Assembly: GCA_002345705.1 (NCBI GenBank)
Contig: DDWO01000005.1
Span: forward strand, 1-64,000
Length of the DNA: 64,000 nt
Source: Acholeplasmataceae bacterium UBA2284
GTDB lineage: Bacteria > Bacillota_I > Bacilli_A > Acholeplasmatales > Acholeplasmataceae
Direction: 5' to 3'
This document shows, one piece after another, positions 8,753-16,378 of the stretch (its first letter is position 1; every line of letters begins with the position of its first letter). A model generated the notes under the pieces. That model was not told where the DNA came from, ran no database searches, and worked only from the letters and a program-made list of their open reading frames with translations. The position numbers and the translations under genes are program-made.

Positions 8753-9589
8753 ATGGGAGCATGGGGACCAAAATTATACCAAGACGATGTCGCACAAGAT
8801 GTTAGAGATGAATACAAGGAACTTTTAAAAATCGGGTTATCAAATGAAGAAGCTACACAAAAACTCATCAAAGATAATCATTACTTAATTAATGATATGG
8901 ATGAAGGTCCAATCTTTTGGTTTGCTTTAGCGGATACACAATGGAAATCAGGACGACTACTTCCTGAAGTCAAAGAAAAAGCAATTCAATATATAGAAGA
9001 TGGGAAACATATAAAAGCATGGCTTGATCAAGATCCAAAACTTGGATTAAAAAGAAAAGTTGTTTTGGAAGATTTGATGAAACAACTGAACACTCAAATG
9101 CCTGAAGTAAAGAAGATTTCTCAATACAAATACTTTAGAAATGATTGGAAGATTGGAGACACTTTTGCTTATCAATTGAATGGTGAATACGCAAAGGAAA
9201 AAGGATTTGAAGGTAGATATATTATCATCCATAAAATTGATGATTTTGAACAAAAAAAGGGAATTGATAAAGATGTATTTCCAATCGCATATTTGAAATT
9301 AACACCGGATTCGTTTTTGCCAAATACTTTATCAGAAATAGAAACATGTGAATATATTAGAATGAATGTAAATCGTTGGAAAAAGATGTTTGAGTATAGA
9401 ACTTTTGTCTGGGAGACCGCTAATCGATTCTTTAATAAATTGACATTCCTTGGTAATTACACAATCACTCCACCAGCAGATGAATTTATTCAAACTCATG
9501 CAGGAATACCATCGGCAATATTCACGTATAAGCATTTTGATCAATTGATATTAGAGGAGTATAAGAGAAATAAAGATTTTCAGTTTTAA
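8753..9589 (+). CDS. DUF4259-like protein, function unknown
   Basis: The 278-residue soluble protein begins MGAWGPKLYQDDVAQDVRDE, which resembles the MGAWG...F..D.A.D opening of DUF4259 proteins. No signal peptide or membrane segment is seen. A good ribosome binding site (AAAGGAGATGAG) precedes the ATG. It is the first module after tRNA-Glu and is followed by a hairpin at 9697. DUF4259-like proteins have no established biochemical role, and I assign none. Confidence 0.7.
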   Translation: MGAWGPKLYQDDVAQDVRDEYKELLKIGLSNEEATQKLIKDNHYLINDMDEGPIFWFALADTQWKSGRLLPEVKEKAIQYIEDGKHIKAWLDQDPKLGLKRKVVLEDLMKQLNTQMPEVKKISQYKYFRNDWKIGDTFAYQLNGEYAKEKGFEGRYIIIHKIDDFEQKKGIDKDVFPIAYLKLTPDSFLPNTLSEIETCEYIRMNVNRWKKMFEYRTFVWETANRFFNKLTFLGNYTITPPADEFIQTHAGIPSAIFTYKHFDQLILEEYKRNKDFQF

Positions 9590-9696
9590 TGAATAAAAAG
9601 TACTGTGCAACGTACAAAAAATATAATAACGATTAAAAGGTCTTCTGTAACTAACGAAAAATTATAATTTCAAAGATAAATCATGACTTAATTGAA

Positions 9697-9733
9697 GAAT
9701 AACTCGGTTGCGTTTTGAGCAACTGAGTTATTC
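9697..9733 (+). terminator. Strong hairpin after the 8753 gene
   Basis: GAATAACTCGGTTGC (9697-9711) pairs with GCAACTGAGTTATTC (9719-9733) over 15 positions with one G-U pair and loop GTTTTGA. There is no clear T run, so it may act as a terminator or an RNA end protector. The remainder of 9590-9896 shows no gene. Confidence 0.55.
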
Positions 9734-9896
9734 TATTACTGTATGAACTACCGAGGATTTCTCGGATGTTCGACATACAAGAAAACACACGATAAAAAAT
9801 CTTAAGCATTTTGATGTTTTTGGTTTTTAAGAAGTGCTATAAAAGTGGTTAATGTAGAAGAGAAAAATAACACTCTTATGATTATATAACTAAATA

Positions 9897-9942
9897 TTCG
9901 ATTTCAAATAAAATTGTGGTATAATTATGGTATAAAAAGGAG
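9897..9942 (+). promoter_or_regulatory. Promoter and possible operator of the toxin-antitoxin pair
   Basis: TTCGAT at 9897-9902 and TATAAT at 9920-9925 are spaced by 17 bases, with an extended -10 TG. The direct repeat TGGTATAA occurs twice, over the -10 and just downstream, a plausible binding site for the antitoxin complex. AAGGAG at 9937-9942 is the ribosome binding site. Confidence 0.6.
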
Positions 9943-9951
9943 ATCATTATT

Positions 9952-10215
9952 ATGCCAAAAATAATACCAATCAGAGAACTCAAAAATACTGCTTCAATTT
10001 CAAAGTATGTAGAAGAGACCAATGAACCTGTTTTTATCACAAAAAATGGTTATGGTTCTATGGTTATTATGAGCATTGAAGTTTATGAAAAAGAAATTGC
10101 TAAAAGACAAATGATTGAACTAATCAATGACTCGCTCAAAGATATCGATAAAGCTGATCAAAAGATTGATGGAACTATGTTTTTAAATGAAATGAAAGCC
10201 AAATATGGAAAATAG
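9952..10215 (+). CDS. Phd/YefM-family antitoxin
   Basis: The 87-residue protein begins MPKIIPIRELKNTASISKYV and contains NEPVFITKNGYGSMVIMS, the core of Phd/YefM antitoxins, which bind DNA through the N-terminus and neutralise the toxin through a flexible C-terminus. It overlaps the toxin gene by 11 bases. By family knowledge it would repress its own promoter together with the toxin. Confidence 0.9.
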   Translation: MPKIIPIRELKNTASISKYVEETNEPVFITKNGYGSMVIMSIEVYEKEIAKRQMIELINDSLKDIDKADQKIDGTMFLNEMKAKYGK

Positions 10216-10516
10216 GTTTGTATTATTACCTAAAGCTAAAGAGGATTTAGAAAATATATTTTCTTATATTGCAATAGAGTTAGTGAATCCAGAAGCAGCA
10301 TTAAATCTAGTAGATAAATTTGAAACTAAATTTAATGAACTGTTATTATTCCCATTATCATATCCGCTGATAAAGAGTAAACTCATTTTTCAAATAGATT
10401 TGAGAAAGTGTATTGTCCAAAACTACATTATTGTGTATTTTTATAATGAGATAGAAAAATTAGTTGAAATCATTAGAGTTATATATTCGAAAGTTGATTA
10501 TCTTGATGATTTATAA
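10205..10516 (+). CDS. RelE/ParE-family toxin
   Basis: The 103-residue protein has the RelE/ParE layout: LLPKAKEDLENIFSYIA in the first helices, a central LFPLSYPL stretch, and C-terminal strands YIIVYFYN and VEIIRVIYSKVDYLDDL. Such toxins act as ribosome-dependent mRNA interferases or gyrase poisons; the sequence alone does not decide which. It starts inside the antitoxin gene, as is common for these pairs. Confidence 0.88.
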   Translation: MENRFVLLPKAKEDLENIFSYIAIELVNPEAALNLVDKFETKFNELLLFPLSYPLIKSKLIFQIDLRKCIVQNYIIVYFYNEIEKLVEIIRVIYSKVDYLDDL

Positions 10517-10554
10517 TGATTTAAGAATGTTTATATGCTAATCCATAAAGTAGC

Positions 10555-10691
10555 ATTCGTTACCAAAATAGTCCGTGAATTAAAGATATCCATATCAGTC
10601 TAGACTGTTGGACACTGAAGAAAATGTGAACCCCTACGGGTCACCAATAATGATATGAAACGTTCTTCTCACCCGTGGGAAGGGCTTTTTT
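10555..10691 (+). repeat. tRNA-Glu-end repeat, copy B
   Basis: A composite repeat. A degenerate GTTACCAAAA comes first. A 76-base tRNA-sized unit (10571-10646) then ends CCTACGGGTCACCAA like tRNA-Glu, and a copy of the tRNA terminator (10662-10691) follows. Copies C (12891) and D (15783) share the whole structure, including AAAGATATC and a TCTAG-centred core. It marks the end of the module with the toxin-antitoxin pair. Confidence 0.75.
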
Positions 10692-10788
10692 CCTAGATTT
10701 TCTAAGGTGTATTTTGGTTTGTTGCAAATAAATTTATCATAAACAATTCGTGATATAATCATTTTTTAACGAATTAGCAAAAATCATC

Positions 10789-10892
10789 CCAATTTATAAA
10801 GATATAAGCAATTTTAAAACCGCAAGAAAGAATTCCTGAGATGATTTCAAAAACATATCAATAAAACAGATTTATATTGACATAAGTTTATG
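10789..10892 (+). repeat. MITE-like element, degenerate copy B
   Basis: The right end TTTATATTGACATAAGTTTA matches the right arms of copies A and C. The left end (about 10789-10822, with ATTTATAAAGATATAAGCAA) aligns with the left arm of copy C. The interval 10893-11033 shows no gene. Confidence 0.45.
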
Positions 10893-11033
10893 ATCTTTCT
10901 ATGATATATGTTTTGCATGTGGTTTTATAACTGAGTAAATGGCGGTATTATAGAAAATTTCAGAATCTTTAATCAGTAGACACAAAAGCATAAAAAACAC
11001 ATATGAAAATCTAAGTCGTAGGTATTGTTTGCT

Positions 11034-11185
11034 TTTTCGGCACCATTTTTTGAATAATTTATTTTTTAAGAAAGACTATTGAATTTCAATGGTCTTTTGT
11101 TTCTTATGGTGAAGAAGAATGATTATTTTTCGATGTGATAATAAGGAATTTAAATCATAAACTTCTAGGGACAAAAAGGTTGGGT
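11034..11185 (+). repeat. tRNA-Leu-end-like repeat R1 with terminator
   Basis: Begins TTTCGGCACCA, like the 3' end of many bacterial tRNA-Leu genes, and continues through a terminator hairpin (AAAGACTATTGAA / TTCAATGGTCTTT, 11071-11098) and a conserved downstream part with CTTCTAGGGACAAAA. The same series recurs at 11790-11937 with roughly 80% identity by eye, so the 11380 gene sits between two direct repeats. Confidence 0.65.
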
Positions 11186-11379
11186 TGAGTTTTGGTCTGA
11201 CCCGTGAATATCCAAGATCTCCGTATGAAAGAATACCTGAGTTACATAAACTAGTATTATTTAACATGAGAGTTCATTTCGTAATTTAGGAAACAGTCAT
11301 GTCTATTCATAATAGCGGCTATAGTTATGTTAAAATAGTAGTAAATATTGCGGAGTTAAATTAATAGTGGAGGGATGAA

Positions 11380-11667
11380 ATGATTACAAAAGATGATTGG
11401 AGATACGATTTAGGGAAAAATTTGAAAGGGAGAGAATTTGTCTTTAAACAATACAAACCACTAAGTGAAGAGAATGATCATGATCATTGTGGTTTTTGCA
11501 CAGAAAAGTTTAGTCAACTAATCGATGGTGCACTAAAAGAAGGTTATCAAACCATCTTAGAACCATTTACTTGGAATGGAAAAGATTATGAAAATGATGA
11601 ATGGGTTTGCTCAGAATGTTTCAATGATTTTAAGGATCTTCTAGACTTAAAGATTAAAAAATCATAA
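11380..11667 (+). CDS. Small protein with two CxxC pairs, probably metal-binding, function unknown
   Basis: The 95-residue protein has CGFC at 37-40 and CSEC at 77-80, plus His34 and His36 in NDHDHC. The two pairs suggest a zinc-binding site that folds the two halves together. The start MITKDDWRYDLG and the ending WVCSECFNDFK resemble a widespread small uncharacterised family. The ribosome binding site GGAGGGATGAA is strong. The gene lies alone between repeats R1 and R2. Confidence 0.75.
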   Translation: MITKDDWRYDLGKNLKGREFVFKQYKPLSEENDHDHCGFCTEKFSQLIDGALKEGYQTILEPFTWNGKDYENDEWVCSECFNDFKDLLDLKIKKS

Positions 11668-11727
11668 CAACCCTATTTATCTTTCTCTTCTACTAGGAGT
11701 ATCTAAAAAAGTATAGTGTTATTTAAA

Positions 11728-11937
11728 GAAAATGATGGCTTCGTAAAGCGATAAAAGGTCAAGAGTATATGTATAAACTTCGGGTTCTCTTTTCGGCACC
11801 ATTTTTAGAATAATTTATTTTTTGAGAAAGACTATTGACATTCAATGGTCTTTTGTTTTTGTGATGAATTAGAATGACTTCTTTTTGATTGGATGACAAA
11901 AATGCAAATCATGAATTTCTAGGGTCAAAAGAGATGG
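11728..11937 (+). repeat. tRNA-Leu-end-like repeat R2 with terminator
   Basis: The upstream part GATGGCTTCGTAAAGCGATA and the segment ATAAACTTCGGGTTCTC lead into TTTTCGGCACCA, a second copy of the R1 terminator (11827-11854) and the shared downstream tail. The upstream part is shared with R3 (12775), and the terminator plus tail with R1, so this copy joins the two. Confidence 0.65.
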
Positions 11938-12158
11938 AATGTATTTTTATCCAACCTATGAGTTTCTAGATGGTTTGTGGTAAAATATACCAAAAGATAT
12001 TCATTAGGGGAAAATTGAGATTTACAAAAGAGCTATTTTATTAATTCTATTTCATTGTTTGTATTCAATTCACCTAATATACTAAAATTTGTATAATTAT
12101 TTTGTATTAGCTAATGGTTAGTTTTGATATAGAATCTCTAATGAAAAGGACTATGGTT

Positions 12159-12593
12159 ATGAAATTACTAAAGAAAATTAATAATATTTTTACGTTTATT
12201 TTTTTTACAATCCCGTTTACTATTCTCATGTTACCAATTATCGTACTTTTTACGCTTATTGATTCAAAAAAATACAACGTAAAAAAAAGATTTCGATTCT
12301 TAATAAATAAGGGATATATAGTAAAAAAAGATAAGGTATTCAGCAATGTTTACAGTTTTATTAATAATCCTATCATTATCAAAGTTAATCAAAACAATTA
12401 TTACATTATTAGTTATGATAATGGAATGAGTTTTGTTAATATATATGATACAGAAATTGGATCTTTAGAGGAAAGAAACAAATTACGTGAAGTAATGATA
12501 GAGTACCAAGAAGCACATCCAGTAGATAAACAACGTGGAGATGTGGTTGATACTGCTCAATTTTATATTAATTTTCTACGCAAATATTTGTGA
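12159..12593 (+). CDS. Small membrane protein, function unknown
   Basis: The 144-residue protein has a long hydrophobic stretch near residues 10-40, probably one or two membrane segments, followed by a soluble domain. Longer starts exist at 12114, 12141 and 12153, but AAAAGGA at 12144-12150 is placed correctly only for the ATG at 12159, giving MKLLKKINNIF. It sits alone between R2 and R3. Base composition is even more AT-rich than its neighbours, consistent with an acquired module. I do not recognise the family. Confidence 0.6.
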   Translation: MKLLKKINNIFTFIFFTIPFTILMLPIIVLFTLIDSKKYNVKKRFRFLINKGYIVKKDKVFSNVYSFINNPIIIKVNQNNYYIISYDNGMSFVNIYDTEIGSLEERNKLREVMIEYQEAHPVDKQRGDVVDTAQFYINFLRKYL

Positions 12594-12774
12594 TTCATGT
12601 AAAAATTTGAACTTAGGTTGAGTAAATTTATTATGTAACATTATAAAATCAACAAGGGAGCGAACTTAGTATGTTTTTGATGTTTGTATCGCAGTGAACA
12701 TATCTATCAAACAAGTAGTCTTATATTTTGTAGTTTATGGAATATTAATTTTTGAGTATGATTTATAGACAGCG

Positions 12775-12850
12775 AAAAACACGGCCTTATTAAGCGATAA
12801 ATCATCAAAAGTATTGGTATAAACTTCGGGTCCTCTTAGCGGTACCATAG
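12775..12850 (+). repeat. tRNA-Leu-end-like repeat R3 (no terminator)
   Basis: Matches the upstream half of R2 (AAGCGATAA, GTATAAACTTCGGGTCCTCT) and ends GCGGTACCA, a degenerate tRNA-like 3' end. It lacks the downstream terminator. Copy C of the tRNA-Glu repeat follows 40 bases later. No gene is seen in 12594-12774. Confidence 0.55.
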
Positions 12851-12890
12851 CAAAATGCATAGTATAGAATGTATCATGTAAAAAAACATA

Positions 12891-13027
12891 TTGGTCACCA
12901 AAACAAGCAGTGAAATAAAGATATCCACATCAATCTAGTCTGTGTGACACTGATGGTTATGTGAACCCCTACGGGTCACCAATAATAACATGAAACGCTC
13001 TTCTCACCCGTGGGAAGGGCTTTTTTT
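12891..13027 (+). repeat. tRNA-Glu-end repeat, copy C
   Basis: TTGGTCACCAAAA, then a 76-base tRNA-sized unit (12906-12981) ending CCTACGGGTCACCAA, then a terminator (12997-13027) nearly identical to that of tRNA-Glu. The structure matches copy B. Confidence 0.78.
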
Positions 13028-13120
13028 CTGGATATTTATAGCTAGTTCCAGTACTTTTGAAATCCAAAAAAATTAGAAAATTTGTTGGCTTAATTGTTTT
13101 TAATTAAATTGGTCAAAACA

Positions 13121-13228
13121 CACAAGATTTATGTCGACATAAGCAAAATTTACACCTTTGATTTAAAGTCGATGATAAATTATTGATTTATGCTAAAAAA
13201 GTCAACTTATGTTGGTATAAGTTTTGTG
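13121..13228 (+). repeat. MITE-like inverted-repeat element, copy C (108 bp)
   Basis: The ends CACAAGATTTATGTCGACAT and GTTGGTATAAGTTTTGTG form 23-base inverted repeats with about 18 matches. TTATGTCGACATAA within the left arm is itself a perfect palindrome. The centre shares AAGTCGATG with copy A. No ORF of note is inside. Confidence 0.65.
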
Positions 13229-13358
13229 CTTTTTTTCAATTGTATGCTTAATAATATAAGAGACACATGATAAAATAGTATCAATAAGAAATCATATTAC
13301 TAATTAAAGTGGGGAATATAATGCACAAGCTATCATTTAACTATGGAGGTATGTAAAA

Positions 13359-14414
13359 TTGATTAAAAAAATAATACTTGTTTTGATGTTGTTACTAACT
13401 CTTTCAGCTTGTATAGAAAATGAAGATCCAAGGTTAAATAGACCCACCTTTATAGAATATAAAGATGGTTATATTCGCTTTAATGAAATAGAAGAAGCGG
13501 AACAGTATGTTTTATTAATTAACTTTGATGAAGTTGTTATTGATGAAACAGAATACTTTCTTATAACAGAAGGTGAATTTATCGTTAGTGTTAAATCAAG
13601 AGCTGCTGGCTATAAAGACTCATTTTATTCCCAAAGTATTACTTTTACGATTTCTTATCAAGCACCATCTAATGTTTATTTAGATGGATATAAACTAAGA
13701 TGGACTGATATGAACGCACTTTCTTATGAAGTTGCTGTTAGTGGAAGTACATTTTCTTATGTTTTAGATGTTTCCAGCAATCAAGTAGAAGTAAATCCTT
13801 ATTTAAGTGATTTAACAGTTAAAATTAAAGCGATCTATCCATACAGTGAATCAGAATTTACAAATGAATATTATTTTTCTAAAGATGAATCAATAGCTAA
13901 AGAATCAAATTTTAGTTATAGTATTAACTCAAATTTTGATTTAGTTATAACTGGTGTTATTCAAGATAGTTATATAAATTCTATTAAATATAATGATGAA
14001 GATATTGATCAAAATATTGTTTATTTTGAAAACGGAGTTCTATATTTAAAATCAGAATATATAAAACTATTTAACGAAGGCATGCATGAATTATTATTAT
14101 CTACATCAAGAGGTAATTATTTAATAAAACTTAATGTTATAGATACCATAGATCCTTATTTAGTTTCATATCTAGAAAATTATATCTCTTATATTTACAC
14201 ATTTGAATTATTTAATGGAGATATTTTAGGTATAAATGGTAGTGGTATTACAGTTGATGATTATCATATAAATGGTAGTAGACTATTAATCGATTATGAT
14301 TTTATTTATTCAAAATTTGAAAATGATGAAGATTTAGAAAGTTTTAGTTTATCATATAGTATTGAAATAGGTGACGATCTATTTATTGGATACTTTTCAA
14401 TTCTAAGACCTTAA
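13359..14414 (+). CDS. Secreted lipoprotein, function unknown
   Basis: The 351-residue protein has a lipoprotein signal peptide with lipobox cysteine Cys18 (LTLSAC). The start is TTG, supported by GGAGG at 13345-13349 nine bases upstream. The mature part is rich in Tyr, Asp and Glu and in short predicted strands, and the first half shows a fibronectin/Ig-like pattern, but no family is recognised. It has its own terminator at 14419. It lies in the third module of the tRNA-Glu array. Confidence 0.7.
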   Translation: MIKKIILVLMLLLTLSACIENEDPRLNRPTFIEYKDGYIRFNEIEEAEQYVLLINFDEVVIDETEYFLITEGEFIVSVKSRAAGYKDSFYSQSITFTISYQAPSNVYLDGYKLRWTDMNALSYEVAVSGSTFSYVLDVSSNQVEVNPYLSDLTVKIKAIYPYSESEFTNEYYFSKDESIAKESNFSYSINSNFDLVITGVIQDSYINSIKYNDEDIDQNIVYFENGVLYLKSEYIKLFNEGMHELLLSTSRGNYLIKLNVIDTIDPYLVSYLENYISYIYTFELFNGDILGINGSGITVDDYHINGSRLLIDYDFIYSKFENDEDLESFSLSYSIEIGDDLFIGYFSILRP

Positions 14415-14418
14415 TATT

Positions 14419-14445
14419 ATGAGAGTAGATTCTACTCTCATTTTT
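14419..14445 (+). terminator. Terminator after the 13359 lipoprotein
   Basis: ATGAGAGTAGA pairs with TCTACTCTCAT and is followed by five T. Confidence 0.85.
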
Positions 14446-14485
14446 CACATATTTGTATAATTAGTTAAAGATAGTATAATTCGCA

Positions 14486-14510
14486 GTTTATGTCAATATA
14501 AGTTTTGTCG
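14486..14510 (+). repeat. MITE-like element, right-arm remnant D
   Basis: TTTATGTCAATATAAGTT followed by TTGT matches the right arm of copy A at about 18 of 22 positions. No convincing left arm is visible. Confidence 0.4.
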
Positions 14511-14685
14511 GTTTTCTTTTACTATTTAAACATTCTGAAGCCACCAAACTATTTGCAGATTAAGTTACATGCATTCGGTTAAATGAATCCTTAATGTAAC
14601 GCAACCCAGTTGCAACCAAAAAATGCATAAAAAAGCGTGTATTTTTTCATTGAATAAGATAAACTTGATAATGAGGTGAGGAAAA

Positions 14686-15735
14686 ATGTTTAAAGAGCGC
14701 ATAAGGGAATTACGAAGCAAAAACAATTACACTCAAGACGATTTAGCAAAGAAACTAAATATTTCAAGACAATCAATTTCTAAATGGGAAAATGGATTAT
14801 CTTACCCAACTAGAACATCACTAAATCTTATATGTGAGGTTTTCAATGTTCACATTCAAGATATCATGGATCAAGATGAAGTTATGCTCATATAAATTGA
14901 AAACAATACACATGTAAAATCAATTAAGAAGCGAAGTTTAGTAACATCATTATTAGTCACAACAACGATAGGCTTATTAATTATTGTTGGGTTTTTATTC
15001 AATACAAGGTTAAACCGTCTCGAGAACGAAGAAGATAATCAAATATCTAATCCTCTTCTAGGCGTCATTATATTAGATCAAGTAGGATTAGAATTATATG
15101 ATTCAAATGATGATACAAGTTTAATATCACTTCTTGAATCAAAAGAATATCCTTACGTTTATTTTCATCCTGATGGTGGCAATAGCAGATGGGACAATAA
15201 TAAACTATTCTCTATGTTCACAGCAAGCTCAAATATTTCAGAAGTAGTGGAAGCGACAGTATATATTCAATACAATCTTCACCAAAGTATTCATGTTTGT
15301 CACATATATTTTGATTTAGTTCAGGAAAAGATGATTTTATTTGCAAGAAGCACCTATACAGGATTTAGCACACTTGAAGTAAAAGTCGACACCATTGAAA
15401 ACGCTAGAAACGACATTGTCCCTCAAGACATTTCATTTAACCTTAAGTTAAGTTTCATAGATTCTATAAACAGTGTCGAAGTATATCAGTATAACGAATC
15501 ATATAATTTAATCAGTTCAGAGTTTATTGATTCAGAGGATGTGATTAGTCTAAATAGTGAAACACTCTATTTTATCATTCGAGAAACATTCGAAGATATT
15601 AATGGTGATCTTTATATAAAAAAGACGGTAATTCACCCAAATGACTTTACCAATTTTTTCTTTTATGAATTCAAAGTATTTGAGGATAATGTTTTCGCTG
15701 ATCGGTACTCCGCTAAAATAAATACGTATATTTGA
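14686..15735 (+). pseudogene. Xre-type regulator with membrane domain, broken by an in-frame TAA
   Basis: The first 69 codons encode a complete Cro/C1-type helix-turn-helix (TQDDLAKKLNISRQSISKWE). A TAA at 14893-14895 stops it, yet the same frame stays open for another 279 codons to 15735. That part has a Lys/Arg-rich linker, a membrane segment (LLVTTTIGLLIIVGFLF) and an extracytoplasmic domain. No start codon with a ribosome binding site exists after the stop. This matches the common Firmicutes architecture of an Xre domain plus one membrane helix, interrupted by one nonsense mutation. The short HTH protein may still be made. Confidence 0.7.
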
Positions 15736-15782
15736 TTGTTTTGTTTTAACTTTCATTTAGTTTTGTTTGAAAACCTTCTTAG

Positions 15783-15917
15783 AAGGGTCACCAATGCAAT
15801 CCGTGTAATAAAGATATCTATATTAGTCTAGTCTGAAACACACTCATGATTATGTGAACCCCTACGGGTCACTAACGCTATCAAAGTAAGCTCATCTCGA
15901 ACTAGAGACGAGCTTTA
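15783..15917 (+). repeat. tRNA-Glu-end repeat, copy D
   Basis: AAGGGTCACCAA, then a 76-base unit (15799-15874) ending CCTACGGGTCACTAA, then a diverged terminator (GCTCATCTC / GAGACGAGC, 15890-15917). The internal AAAGATATC and AGTCTAGTCTG match copies B and C. No gene is seen in 15918-16296. Confidence 0.72.
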
Positions 15918-16296
15918 TTGTCTTTATTGAGACATTAAATCGACTTATTATGAGGTAATTTTGAAAGTTTTTTTACGAGTTTTCATACCCATAATATTCA
16001 TTGAGCAAGTTAACTCCTATTTTTATACGCAAACAATCAAAAATGTAAAATACTAACTAATCTTTATATATGTTTTTTATCTTTTGTAATACTCAAACGA
16101 TATACATGATTCATGTGATGAAATTTTGAGATTAATGATCTGAAAATAGAATGCCTATTTTTATGTGATTATTGTATAATAAAAGCATTAATAGAACATT
16201 GGGGGAATACCAAAGTAATTCATTAAAAACTATTTTATGAGATTATAAGGGTATTTTTATATTAGATATTATAATACGAATGAAAGAGATGATCTT

Positions 16297-16368
16297 GTGA
16301 AGAAATTAACCTTGGTTATTTTTGAATTAGCTATTTTACTTACAGGATGTGGAAGGACCATTATTTAG
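16297..16368 (+). pseudogene. Truncated lipoprotein leader
   Basis: A 23-codon ORF starting with GTG after a purine-rich stretch encodes a lipoprotein signal peptide (lipobox LLTGC) and stops five residues after the cysteine. The next lipoprotein starts 10 bases later. It looks like the remaining head of a lost lipoprotein gene; translation as a leader peptide is also possible. Confidence 0.5.
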
Positions 16369-16378
16369 GGGGGATACT

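Noticed and set aside
8403..13027. Repeated hairpins as riboswitches or small RNAs
   Set aside because: They have simple stems with T runs and sit after genes or tRNA ends; terminators explain them.
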